Shown here piece by piece: positions 1-6,544 of a stretch of DNA of 35,750 bases. A model generated the notes under the pieces. The model was given only the letters and a program-made list of their open reading frames with translations. It was not told the DNA's origin and made no database searches. The stretch comes from Halieaceae bacterium. GTDB taxonomy: Bacteria; Pseudomonadota; Gammaproteobacteria; Pseudomonadales; Halieaceae. Within the stretch, counting starts at the first letter, position 1; every line of letters begins with the position of its first letter. The DNA lies in the NCBI GenBank assembly GCA_029247075.1, contig JAQWLX010000055.1, positions 1 through 35,750 of the forward strand, read 5' to 3'. The translations under genes and the position numbers were made by a program.

Positions 1-857
1 CCAAATTGATTTGGCAATCCTGCATTTGGATGAACGCTGACATAACAATCAGCAATTTGAGAGAGATTTTGCAAAAATGGTCTAAGCTCAGATGCTCCTA
101 AAGCACAGTTCAACCCAATCGATATAGGTTTGGCATGTCGAACAGAATGACAAAATGCGGTAGTCGGTTGGCCTGATAACGTTCTGCCCGATGCGTCTGT
201 AATAGTTCCTGAAATCATAATTGGGATATCAATATTTCGCTCTTCAGAGACTAAATCTATGGCAAACAGAGCCGCTTTTGAATTAAGCGTATCGAAGATT
301 GTTTCAACGATTATTAAATCGGCTCCGCCATCCAATAAAGCTGAAGTAGCTACTTTGAATGTTGCAACTAATTGATCAAAATTAATATTTCTAAAAGAAG
401 GATCTTCAACATCTGGGCTTAAAGAGCATGTTCTATTTGTCGGCCCCAAAACTCCTGCAACAAAACCTTCCCTAGAATTCTTTTCTTTAAACTTATTAAC
501 ACTTTTACGAGCAATTTCTGCAGCAGAAAAATTAAGTTCATGTACAAGGCTTTCCATTTCATAGTCAGCCATTGAAGGACCATTTGAGTTAAATGTGTTT
601 GTTTCAATGATGTGCGCCCCGGCTTCCAAAAATTCTTTATGGATACCTTCTATAATTTCTGGCTGAGTAATGCTTAATAGATCATTGTTCCCTTTTAGAT
701 CTATAGACCAATTAGCAAATCGGTCACCTCTAAAGTCTTTTTCTTGCAAATTATATGCTTGAATCGAAGTTCCCATTGCCCCATCTAGGAGGACTATCTT
801 GGAATCTAATAGTTTGGTTAATTGGTTTCTTATTGAAGGTTTAACGTTGTTCGTCAT
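1..857 (-). CDS. metH: Methionine synthase (cobalamin-dependent), N-terminal part, runs off the window
   Basis: About 285 residues are visible from an ATG at 857; the gene continues beyond base 1. The protein opens with an [11 protein letters not shown] segment (about residues 21-31), followed by [11 protein letters not shown] and a [13 protein letters not shown] strand, then GLNCALGA, whose cysteine (around residue 250) is the first zinc ligand. This is the homocysteine-binding barrel of the MetH family, which transfers a methyl group from methylcobalamin to homocysteine in the cytoplasm. A free-standing homocysteine or betaine methyltransferase is possible because the folate and cobalamin domains lie outside the window, but the opening residues (leader, then DGAMGTSIQ, then [10 protein letters not shown]) match MetH best. 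A TATACT-like -10 box is present on the minus strand upstream. No cobalamin-riboswitch hallmark was found in the leader. Confidence 0.9.
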   Translation of the reverse strand, partial: MTNNVKPSIRNQLTKLLDSKIVLLDGAMGTSIQAYNLQEKDFRGDRFANWSIDLKGNNDLLSITQPEIIEGIHKEFLEAGAHIIETNTFNSNGPSMADYEMESLVHELNFSAAEIARKSVNKFKEKNSREGFVAGVLGPTNRTCSLSPDVEDPSFRNINFDQLVATFKVATSALLDGGADLIIVETIFDTLNSKAALFAIDLVSEERNIDIPIMISGTITDASGRTLSGQPTTAFCHSVRHAKPISIGLNCALGASELRPFLQNLSQIADCYVSVHPNAGLPNQF

Positions 858-1143
858 TTATATATAACTAAGCAATATAAAAACACTAGACATTAACTAA
901 ATAAGCTAATGCTTTATGTTTTAAGTTGAATCCTGGGAGTAGCAGTCAATCTCATAAAGCTTCTTCCTGTATGGGTTTCAGGCCGATTTGGGGGTACTTT
1001 TCCTGTAAAAAGGTCTAAAATTGAGGAGATATCCCCCGATTTGGTAGGATGTTATCGGATAGTATAATACATCAGATATAAAAAACCCATGCGACCTTTG
1101 GTTGCTAAACGAAACACTTGATTAATACCTTGCTAATTTCCGG
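858..1143. other. Non-coding leader between metH and a small gene
   Basis: There is no convincing ORF in about 290 bases. The stretch holds a 9-base direct repeat, CCGATTTGG, at 983-991 and 1036-1044. A G5 run at 990-994 is complementary to a C5 run at 1033-1037, so the metH leader RNA could fold around them. The function is unknown. Confidence 0.4.
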
Positions 1144-1260
1144 CTACTCCTCGAAACTCCTCTTCGTATTCTTTTTAGCCAGCTTTGCTGCTTTTTTTTC
1201 TTTCTGGGACTTTGCTGGTTTTTTCTTGGCATCGCGTTTATTTTTGTGTTCTTTACTCAT
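1144..1260 (-). CDS. Small lysine-rich basic protein (38 aa)
   Basis: The ATG at 1260 is preceded by GGTGA about 5 bases upstream. The product begins MSKEHKNKRDAKKKPAKSQK, continues with EKKAAKLAKK and ends NTKRSFEE. It is almost entirely Lys, Ala, Glu and Arg, with no membrane segment and no cysteine. From memory, short proteins of the form MSKEHK..KKP..(S/T)xKEKRAAKxAKK occur as unannotated conserved small proteins in many proteobacteria. Their function is not established; a nucleic-acid-binding role would be a guess from charge alone. An overlapping ORF on the opposite strand (1118-1312) is hydrophobic only because it is antisense to the poly-Lys codons. Confidence 0.65.
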   Translation of the reverse strand: MSKEHKNKRDAKKKPAKSQKEKKAAKLAKKNTKRSFEE

Positions 1261-1393
1261 GTTATTCACCCATAGTAAAGAGTGGTTTATCAGGGCCGAT
1301 AGACCCTTCTAAGATGTTGAAAATATCTGACTGAAACTGTTTGTGACACGGTTATGTGTAATGCTCAGGACTCGTCAAAATTTACGCTTTATT

Positions 1394-1837
1394 TTATGCA
1401 ACAGATTTCTCAATATAATTACTTATATGAGATTGAGCGATAGTCTTTTGTTTAATTCTAGTGGATGAGGTTCGAGAGTTATAGAGTACTTGAATAATTT
1501 CTTTCCCTTCGCTTGTCAAATAGGATTCCACATCAATATTGTGACGTTTATTGCCCCAATCTTCCCCTACCACGAATATGTCTACATTTAACTCCTTACA
1601 TCCAGAAACATATTCAAGTTCATGGTAAGGGCGCACGATATCAACACACCGCATAGCTTTTAGCATATCCACTCGTTGATCGAGCGGAATGACTGGCACA
1701 TTAGGTTTGTAAGAACTTACCACCCGGTCTGAGGCAACACCAACTGCTACGACATCAGCTATTGTCCTGCAATACTGCAACAAAGCAAGGTGTCCTACAT
1801 GTAATAAATCAAATGTGCCGACTGTATATACAATCAT
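1394..1837 (-). CDS. Cytidylyltransferase family protein (TagD-like)
   Basis: This is a 147-residue nucleotidyltransferase. The HxGH signature lies in GTFDLLHVGH (residues 7-16). The mid-region VVGEDWGNKRHN resembles the GDDW loop of glycerol-3-phosphate cytidylyltransferase, and RTSSTRIK (122-129) is the C-terminal ISSTxIK-type motif. Such enzymes join CTP and a phospho-alcohol (glycerol-3-P, phosphoethanolamine, phosphocholine and others) to give a CDP-alcohol. The start is the ATG at 1837, which has GGGG about 10 bases upstream; an in-frame TTG at 1855 is less likely. It lies 45 bases downstream of a CDP-alcohol phosphatidyltransferase on the same strand, so the two are probably one lipid-headgroup module. 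The exact substrate cannot be read from the sequence; a heptose or FAD-type adenylyl/cytidylyl transferase is an alternative. Confidence 0.85.
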   Translation of the reverse strand: MIVYTVGTFDLLHVGHLALLQYCRTIADVVAVGVASDRVVSSYKPNVPVIPLDQRVDMLKAMRCVDIVRPYHELEYVSGCKELNVDIFVVGEDWGNKRHNIDVESYLTSEGKEIIQVLYNSRTSSTRIKQKTIAQSHISNYIEKSVA

Positions 1838-1882
1838 TATGTTATTTAACCCCAAGATAAACTGTCTTTTGCTACTCTTTTT

Positions 1883-2542
1883 TTATTGTCTAAAAAGTTT
1901 CCATCCATAAATACCTGTAATGCAAAGGGTATAAATCGCAAGAATATAAACATTGAACGGGTTTCCAGAAAGCTTGGGTGTCTTTATCTGGGACACATTA
2001 AGGATGGCAAGCCCCACGCCACTGAAATAAAGAATGACTGCAAAAAGCCCTTGGCTTAAAACACTTTCAAACAGAAAGACAAAAACCAGAATAATATTGT
2101 TGTTATCGAGAGCTAAGCCTGTGTATTTGGATTCGTTCGTAAGGCCGAAAGTACTGAAATAACTCAATCGAATCGCACTTGCACTCAGCATCAAAAAAGC
2201 TCCCACCAGAAAAGATGGATTCAAATGTCCATAGCTTAGCAAGAGCACTGCCGGAGCGACGCCATAGCTTACAATGTCTATTAATAAGTCAAGTTGTGCA
2301 CCAAAAATTCGGTGGTGCCCTGTGCGTCCTTTCATTCTTCGTGCAACAAGTCCGTCGGCCCAGTCGAAAGCAACGGCCCAGATCATGCCAATCATGGCTG
2401 CGTAATAAACTCCAATAAGACTGAAGTAGATGGATAAAATCGCGCAGGCTAATCCCGCAAGGGAACATAAGTTGGGAAAATCTTTTACAAAAGACAGAAT
2501 GGTTGGTTGTAGATCTCGAAAGTCAGCGTTGTCGATATCCAT
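1883..2542 (-). CDS. CDP-alcohol phosphatidyltransferase (phosphatidylserine-synthase-like)
   Basis: This is a 219-residue integral membrane protein with about six hydrophobic segments. It carries the CDP-alcohol phosphotransferase signature: D60-x2-D63-G64-x2-A67-R68, then G81-x3-D85-x3-D89. The metal-binding aspartates and the general-base aspartate are all present. The DIVSYGVAP continuation is typical of the phosphatidylserine synthase branch. The spacing between AR and G is 12 residues rather than the usual 8-9, an insertion in the cytoplasmic loop (residues 69-80, RMKGRTGHHRIF). The enzyme would move a phospho-alcohol from a CDP-activated donor at the inner membrane. It is the first gene of a two-gene unit with the cytidylyltransferase downstream. 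A GGGATT ribosome site precedes the ATG, and a perfect palindrome lies at 2561-2587. Confidence 0.87.
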   Translation of the reverse strand: MDIDNADFRDLQPTILSFVKDFPNLCSLAGLACAILSIYFSLIGVYYAAMIGMIWAVAFDWADGLVARRMKGRTGHHRIFGAQLDLLIDIVSYGVAPAVLLLSYGHLNPSFLVGAFLMLSASAIRLSYFSTFGLTNESKYTGLALDNNNIILVFVFLFESVLSQGLFAVILYFSGVGLAILNVSQIKTPKLSGNPFNVYILAIYTLCITGIYGWKLFRQ

Positions 2543-2560
2543 AGCAATCCCAGAATTGAC

Positions 2561-2587
2561 AGTTAGTATTCTTTTTTGATACTAACT
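2561..2587. promoter_or_regulatory. Perfect 9-9-9 palindrome upstream of the lipid module
   Basis: AGTTAGTAT (2561-2569), a 9-base spacer, then ATACTAACT (2579-2587) form a perfect inverted repeat with half-sites two helical turns apart. It sits 18 bases before the start codon of the CDP-alcohol phosphatidyltransferase gene. The geometry fits a dimeric repressor site overlapping the promoter or leader. No T-run suggests a terminator. The regulator is unknown. Confidence 0.5.
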
Positions 2588-3157
2588 AGATGCAGAATTT
2601 TCCCGACACGGTACTAGAATCAGCAGGTGCCAAAAGAGCAACAAAAAGTATAAAAGTTACTGTATGAAAAAAATCATACATTTTCGAGAGCTGCGAAAAT
2701 TACAGTTAGGCTGCGACGAAAACGTACTGTTAATGATGGGGCGTCAACCTAAGAAGAACAAGTAAAATAAACAGCAGGGGATTGTATCATGTAAGAAATT
2801 AAAAAGAGACTTTTTAATTAAGCAGTCTTTTTGGGGTTGTGTTGTATGATGCAAAGAATCTATTTTCTAGTTCAAGGTATGCCTCGTCAGACATTATTTC
2901 GGTGCACCTAAAGATTTTAATAGGCCACATCTAAACTGGAACAATCAATCTGGAGTAGTAAACTCTACACTAAAACCGCACATCAATCCACACAGCTTTA
3001 GCACCTGATGGTGTGTGTTGCATTGGTTTTCTAGGGTTGGGTTTTGGTTCATTCGACTCGTTGGAATATAATGTTCTAGTTAGTAACACAATTGTTTTTT
3101 TGACGAGCCAATAGGTGATTAATAAACCAGATGACATTTCTACTTTAGAAAAAGGGA
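2588..3157. other. Gene-poor region
   Basis: About 570 bases lack a convincing gene. The stretch holds a 33-codon ORF at 2664-2765 (plus strand, no clear ribosome site) and an AT-rich hairpin at 2797-2819 (AATTAAAAAG, AGA, CTTTTTAATT). A 21-codon ORF at 2846-2911 and a minus-strand ORF at 2970-3224 show no recognisable family features. No tRNA or known RNA motif was seen. Confidence 0.4.
2797..2819. terminator. AT-rich perfect hairpin, possible weak bidirectional terminator
   Basis: Ten-base arms AATTAAAAAG and CTTTTTAATT flank an AGA loop, and a further TCTTTTT run follows at about 2825-2832. The stem contains almost no GC, so termination strength is doubtful. It follows the 33-codon ORF at 2664-2765. 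Confidence 0.3.
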
Positions 3158-3166
3158 ATGATTCAA

Positions 3167-3694
3167 ATGACTCAAACTGATAGCAAGCAATACAAAAAAT
3201 TATTTGAGACTGTCTGTGAAGCACCCATCAATGCTCCGAAAGAAGTATTTAATCTTCATGAATGGGTTTTTAATCTGTCTGATAAAGATTATCAAACAAC
3301 TGCGCGAGGACATATTGCTGCTGGATCGAGTATTCACGTTGATGGCACTCAGACATCTATAAATGTAGAGAGCGTTGGTGGCAACCTGCTAGTCCAGCAT
3401 TATGTTGCAGAAACCGCAGAACCTGATTATGTGAAGATGGTATCTTTTTCTGATCTTTGGCTGATGAAATTGATCCATGTTGTCGTAAGAGTCACTTGGG
3501 AAATGCGACTCATTTCAGTCTCTGACGATAAGTGTAAATTTCAGAATACAGTCCTAGTAGAGCATCCTAGCTTTATTATGCAAATAATGTCTGCTCTGGC
3601 ATTGGGAGCCTTCTTCGTACGAAAGCATAATGAAGAAGAAACTCCTTTGTTTGCTAAAAATCTATTCGAAAGAACTTTTCCAAATAAAGGATAA
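3167..3694 (+). CDS. Uncharacterised protein, SRPBCC/START-like
   Basis: This is a 175-residue protein of unknown function. The start chosen is the ATG at 3167, because AAAGGG lies about 10 bases upstream; the in-frame ATG at 3158 is almost on top of that ribosome site. The early segment (APINAPKEVFNLHEWVFNLSDKDYQ) and the alternating beta-strand pattern up to a long C-terminal helix (IMQIMSALALGAFFVRKHNEE) resemble SRPBCC ligand-binding proteins, in which an N-terminal strand and helix are followed by a curved sheet and a capping helix. No catalytic motif or signal peptide is evident. It is isolated, with more than 250 bases of non-coding DNA on both sides, close to the recombinase scar, so it could be imported or a remnant of an inserted element. 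Confidence 0.65.
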   Translation: MTQTDSKQYKKLFETVCEAPINAPKEVFNLHEWVFNLSDKDYQTTARGHIAAGSSIHVDGTQTSINVESVGGNLLVQHYVAETAEPDYVKMVSFSDLWLMKLIHVVVRVTWEMRLISVSDDKCKFQNTVLVEHPSFIMQIMSALALGAFFVRKHNEEETPLFAKNLFERTFPNKG

Positions 3695-3951
3695 TTAGGA
3701 AAAAGTAGAAGATCTTTTAATCTTTGCACCTAAATAATTCCCAAACGATGAAGAAGTAGACCTATCAATCTGCAAACAATAGGCACTAAATCCACATAGG
3801 TTTTCTTAAGAATCCCCGTGTTCAGGGCATCAAGGTGTTAATTAGGTTCCGGTAGTAGTCGGCCTGTGGCGACCATTGAAGTTTTAAAGAATACTTAAAG
3901 AACATTTAAATTAGTATTAGATGTATTCCTCTAGCCATTCATTATGATTAT
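3695..3951. other. Non-coding stretch between SRPBCC-like gene and recombinase stub
   Basis: I see no gene here. On the minus strand a start-less frame (about 3727-3831) reads LDALNTGILKKTYVDLV before a stop. It does not resemble the catalytic domain of a tyrosine recombinase, so the rest of the integrase is not recognisable here. No second copy of the ssrA 3-prime end was found. Confidence 0.35.
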
Positions 3952-4143
3952 TTACTCTAGCTTTATTTTCTTTAGTCTCTTTTCAACCAAAATTATTGCT
4001 GCTCTTCTGGCAGTTCTAAGATCACTGGTTTTTAAAGAGCGTACCACTTCATTTTTGCCTAGGATAGCTCTTAGATTCCGGGGTATCCAACGTCTAAAAT
4101 AGTAGACGTTATTGCGGTTAAGTAGGTAAGTTTGAGTCTTCAT
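3952..4143 (-). pseudogene. Tyrosine recombinase (phage/island integrase), N-terminal stub
   Basis: The 63-residue product contains YLLNRNNVYYFRRWIPRNLR followed by a VRSLKTSDLRTARRAA segment. This is the N-terminal arm-binding domain (DUF6538 type) that opens many tyrosine recombinases of about 350-450 residues. The core-binding and catalytic domains (R..H.R..Y) are missing and a TAA follows at codon 64. The stub lies 106 bases downstream of the ssrA 3-prime end and in the same orientation, which is the classic position of an integrase next to its ssrA attachment site. It is therefore best read as the scar of an integrated element. A ribosome site, AGGTGA, lies 9 bases before the ATG, but inside a strong inverted repeat. 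A stand-alone small DNA-binding protein is possible but less likely. Confidence 0.75.
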
Positions 4144-4150
4144 ACTGTTA

Positions 4151-4191
4151 CATCACCTGTAGCAAATCGTGAGTTTTGCTAATGCGTGATG
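4151..4191 (-). promoter_or_regulatory. Nested hairpin covering the recombinase ribosome-binding site
   Basis: On the minus strand the order is CATCAC, GCAT, TAGCAAA, an 8-base loop, TTTGCTA, CAG, GTGATG. The outer 6-bp and inner 7-bp stems are perfect and separated by a small internal loop. The Shine-Dalgarno AGGTGA (4153-4158) lies in the 3-prime strand, so folding would occlude it. The repeat could also serve as a DNA site for the recombinase or an excision factor. Confidence 0.5.
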
Positions 4192-4204
4192 AAACCCTAG
4201 AACC

Positions 4205-4238
4205 ACAAAACGTTGCTATTGCTTAGTTTCAGCAACGT
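4205..4238 (-). terminator. Rho-independent terminator of ssrA
   Basis: ACGTTGCT (minus strand 4238-4231) pairs with AGCAACGT (4217-4210) and is followed directly by TTTTG. It starts 11 bases after the CCA end of tmRNA, as expected for its transcript end. Confidence 0.75.
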
Positions 4239-4249
4239 CCTATCAAATA

Positions 4250-4607
4250 TGGTGGAGGCGGCGGGAGTTGAACCCGCGTCCGCCAGCACGCTGCCTTTGG
4301 CTCTACATGCTTAGACCCCGTTTATTAATTTAGCTGCTTTCAGCCCAGCGGGCAGGACGATAGCAGCGAGCCTTTATTTTTTTTTAACGGTTAAGCCCAA
4401 GACATGCCTAACTGCGATCCAGTTCTATATGACAGTCACAAGCGCGGGGCTGGAACCTTGCTATAGACCGCTAACGGGGTTTAAGCCGCTAGAGCGTAGT
4501 TGTCGTCGTTGGCAACTATTAAGTTACAGCTTTGGATTTACGTGATTGGCTGTCATCACGGCATGCACCGCAGGGTTTGTTACCGTCGTCGAATCCGTAT
4601 CGCCCCC
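4250..4607 (-). ncRNA. ssrA: Transfer-messenger RNA (tmRNA)
   Basis: The RNA is about 358 nt. Its 5-prime end GGGGGCG pairs with CGCCTCC at the 3-prime end, which is followed by an encoded ACCA, giving the tRNA-Ala-like acceptor stem. The opening GATACGGATTCGACG and the closing GCGGGTTCAACTCCCGC T-arm are characteristic. The tag frame reads ANDDNYALAA followed by TAA (about positions 4494-4462), identical to the Pseudomonas aeruginosa tag as I recall it. With SmpB it rescues stalled ribosomes and tags the incomplete protein for proteolysis. Its 3-prime end is a well-known attachment site, and a recombinase stub lies just beyond it. A single continuous (one-piece) RNA is expected because the tag and tRNA-like parts are collinear. 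Confidence 0.97.
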
Positions 4608-4619
4608 ATTGAGCTTGGC

Positions 4620-4649
4620 ATTATAACTCAATCATCATCTCACTGAGAT
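4620..4649 (-). promoter_or_regulatory. ssrA promoter with overlapping palindrome
   Basis: A perfect TATAAT lies at 4625-4620 on the minus strand, about 12 bases before the mature 5-prime end, which leaves a short leader for RNase P to remove. The palindrome ATCTCA-C-TGAGAT (4637-4649) covers the -35 region, where no good TTGACA is present. This hints at a regulated or activator-dependent promoter. Confidence 0.5.
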
Positions 4650-4755
4650 AAATAATTTCGTCTGTAAGGAAAGTGCTATAATTGCGCGTGATTCGATGTG
4701 TAAAAAAATCCATTCCTTCATCTACTTTTGAGTTATTAATTTATTTTTAAGATTT

Positions 4756-5520
4756 ATGTTTGAATTTTTACCAGCTACTTCTTTAAGTGTTTTGATGGCA
4801 TTGTGGGTTATTATTCTTCTTGCCTCTGTTCTTAGGGCTTTTACTGGTTTTGGCTTTGCGTTATGCGCTGTGCCAGGTTTTTCGTTGTTTTTGCCGGCTA
4901 CCGATTCAGCAGTACTCTCTGTAATGCTGACTCTTGGGATAAGCATCCTAACAATGCGAAATTACGTCAGAGAGTATCCTCCTAAATCGATGTCTCTTAT
5001 TCTCCTTATGGCATTGCTGGGTACGGTTGTTGGTAACCAGGTGCTATTGCAAATAGATCAAAATCTGTTTCGTATTTTAGTTGGAACGATAGTTATTTTT
5101 GCAGGTTTATTTTTGTCCCTATATAGACCGAAAACGCAGATAAAATCGAGGTTTTTAGAAGCTAACGGAGGTCTTTTCGCAGGTTTAATGAATGGTGCGT
5201 TTGCTATTCCAGGACCTCCTATAATTATTTACGCCATGTTTGCAGAACCCGAACCAAATCGAAGTCGAGCAATGCTAATGCAGTTCTTTGCTGTCGCAGC
5301 AGTATTAGGTTTTTTGTCATTTTCGTTCTCAGGCATGCTTCATCGGGAACTGACAAGTGTTTTCTTTCTTTGTATGCCAGTGATGATCATGGGTAACTAC
5401 ATAGGAAGTACTTTTTTTGAAAAATATGGTGATAGATCATATAGAGTGGTTGCTATATCCTCCTCAATTTTTATAGGGGCTGTCACAATAGCTAGCGTCT
5501 TGATATTGGATATTCAATAG
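4756..5520 (+). CDS. TSUP (TauE/SafE) family membrane permease
   Basis: This is a 254-residue, highly hydrophobic protein with about eight membrane segments. It contains the early RAFTGFGFAL motif (about residues 28-37) and a repeat-like central GGLFAGLMNGAFAIPGPP (about 137-154). These glycine-rich, paired repeats define the TauE/SafE sulfite or sulfonate exporter family; anions such as sulfite, sulfoacetate or thiosulfate are typical substrates, but substrate cannot be assigned here. The gene sits between ssrA (divergent) and smpB (convergent, 3 bases away). A plus-strand TATAAT at about 4677 could serve as its -10 box. The ribosome site is weak. Confidence 0.85.
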   Translation: MFEFLPATSLSVLMALWVIILLASVLRAFTGFGFALCAVPGFSLFLPATDSAVLSVMLTLGISILTMRNYVREYPPKSMSLILLMALLGTVVGNQVLLQIDQNLFRILVGTIVIFAGLFLSLYRPKTQIKSRFLEANGGLFAGLMNGAFAIPGPPIIIYAMFAEPEPNRSRAMLMQFFAVAAVLGFLSFSFSGMLHRELTSVFFLCMPVMIMGNYIGSTFFEKYGDRSYRVVAISSSIFIGAVTIASVLILDIQ

Positions 5521-5523
5521 ATT

Positions 5524-5997
5524 TTATTTCTTGGTATTTTCTCTGAGTATTCGTTGTTTCTGCCTATCCCAATCGCGATCGCGCTCAACATTTCGTTTGT
5601 CGTGAGTTTGTTTTCCTCTTGCCAGGGCAATCCGAGCTTTCACAAGATGTCCTTTCCAATGCAGTTGTGTGCAAACGCAGGTTTGGCCTTTCTGAGCTGT
5701 GGCAGAAATGAGCTTAGCTAATTCTTTTTTATGAAGTAAAAGTTTTCTTGTTCGGATAGGATCGGTCGCTAAATGACTAGATGCGGTTTCTAGTGGCACA
5801 ATCTGGGCGCCCAATAACCAAGCTTCCCCATTCTTTAGCAGCACATAAGAATCTGGAAGTTGTGCCTTTCCAGAGCGTAGACTTTTCACTTCCCAGCCTT
5901 CAAGTGCCAGACCAGCCTCAAAGGTTTCGATAAGATGGTAATCAAAGCGAGCTCTTTTGTTGGCTGCAATCACATTGCTAGGTTTCTTTTTTGCCAT
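5524..5997 (-). CDS. smpB: SsrA-binding protein SmpB
   Basis: This is a 157-residue, strongly basic protein. The OB-fold core begins with [20 protein letters not shown], then [13 protein letters not shown], and ends with the flexible tail [17 protein letters not shown], whose positive charge enters the ribosomal mRNA channel. It binds the tRNA-like domain of tmRNA and is essential for trans-translation. Length matches the family (about 160). Its partner RNA lies less than 1 kb away, separated by the TSUP permease. It is divergent from ratA, as in E. coli. Confidence 0.97.
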   Translation of the reverse strand: MAKKKPSNVIAANKRARFDYHLIETFEAGLALEGWEVKSLRSGKAQLPDSYVLLKNGEAWLLGAQIVPLETASSHLATDPIRTRKLLLHKKELAKLISATAQKGQTCVCTQLHWKGHLVKARIALARGKQTHDKRNVERDRDWDRQKQRILRENTKK

Positions 5998-6089
5998 AGC
6001 CCATATTATATGATGGCATTATGTATTGGTAACTGGAATATTGATTGAAGCATATATACTTTACAAATAAAGCAGTGCAGCATTAGTGA

Positions 6090-6521
6090 ATGACTGAAAT
6101 ACATCGAAGTGCGATGCTTCCTTATCCAGCTGAATCAATGTTTGATTTGGTGAATGATATTAAAGCCTATCCAGAATTCATGGACGGTTGTGTCGGAGTT
6201 GAAATTCTTCAAGAAGAAGACAATACAATAGATGCTCGCTTATATCTTAAAAAAGGTTTATTGAAGCAGCAAATCCGAACACGCAATATCAATACTTATG
6301 GTCGAACTATTGATCTGGAACTGCTTGAAGGACCATTGACTAAATTTAAAGGCCGTTGGGAATTCGTCGCACTTGGTCCACAATCATGTAAGGTCAGTTT
6401 AACGATAAGCTTTTCAATAAAGGTTTCTGTAGCCAATATGGGATTGTCTAAATCATTGAGCATAGTCAGCAATTCGCTGGTAGATGCAATTGCTGATCGA
6501 GCTAGAAAACTCTATGGATAA
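6090..6521 (+). CDS. ratA: RatA/COQ10-type START-domain protein
   Basis: The 143-residue protein begins MTEIHRSAMLPYPAESMFDL and continues VNDIKAYPEFMDGC, the signature of the ubiquinone-binding COQ10/RatA family (SRPBCC fold). E. coli RatA has been reported to impede 70S ribosome assembly, whereas the COQ10 branch carries ubiquinone; family membership does not decide between these roles. The position next to smpB (divergent) and bamE (convergent) is the standard gammaproteobacterial context. The small ratB (RnfH-family) gene that follows ratA in E. coli is missing here. Confidence 0.93.
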   Translation: MTEIHRSAMLPYPAESMFDLVNDIKAYPEFMDGCVGVEILQEEDNTIDARLYLKKGLLKQQIRTRNINTYGRTIDLELLEGPLTKFKGRWEFVALGPQSCKVSLTISFSIKVSVANMGLSKSLSIVSNSLVDAIADRARKLYG

Positions 6522-6544
6522 GGTGTAAATACATTTTTTAGGAG

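Noticed and set aside
858-1117. Cobalamin or S-adenosylhomocysteine riboswitch before metH
   Set aside because: No B12-box or SAH-riboswitch core sequence was recognised in the leader.
2846-2911. 21-codon ORF (MMQRIYFLVQGMPRQTLFRC...)
   Set aside because: It starts like some larger proteins but ends at once; no ribosome site and no continuation in other frames.
2970-3224. Minus-strand 84-codon ORF in the gene-poor region
   Set aside because: No family motif, no ribosome site, and it overlaps the start of the plus-strand gene at 3167.
4250-4330. A separate tRNA gene ending in CCA
   Set aside because: The T-arm and acceptor bases belong to the tRNA-like domain of tmRNA; no anticodon arm is present.
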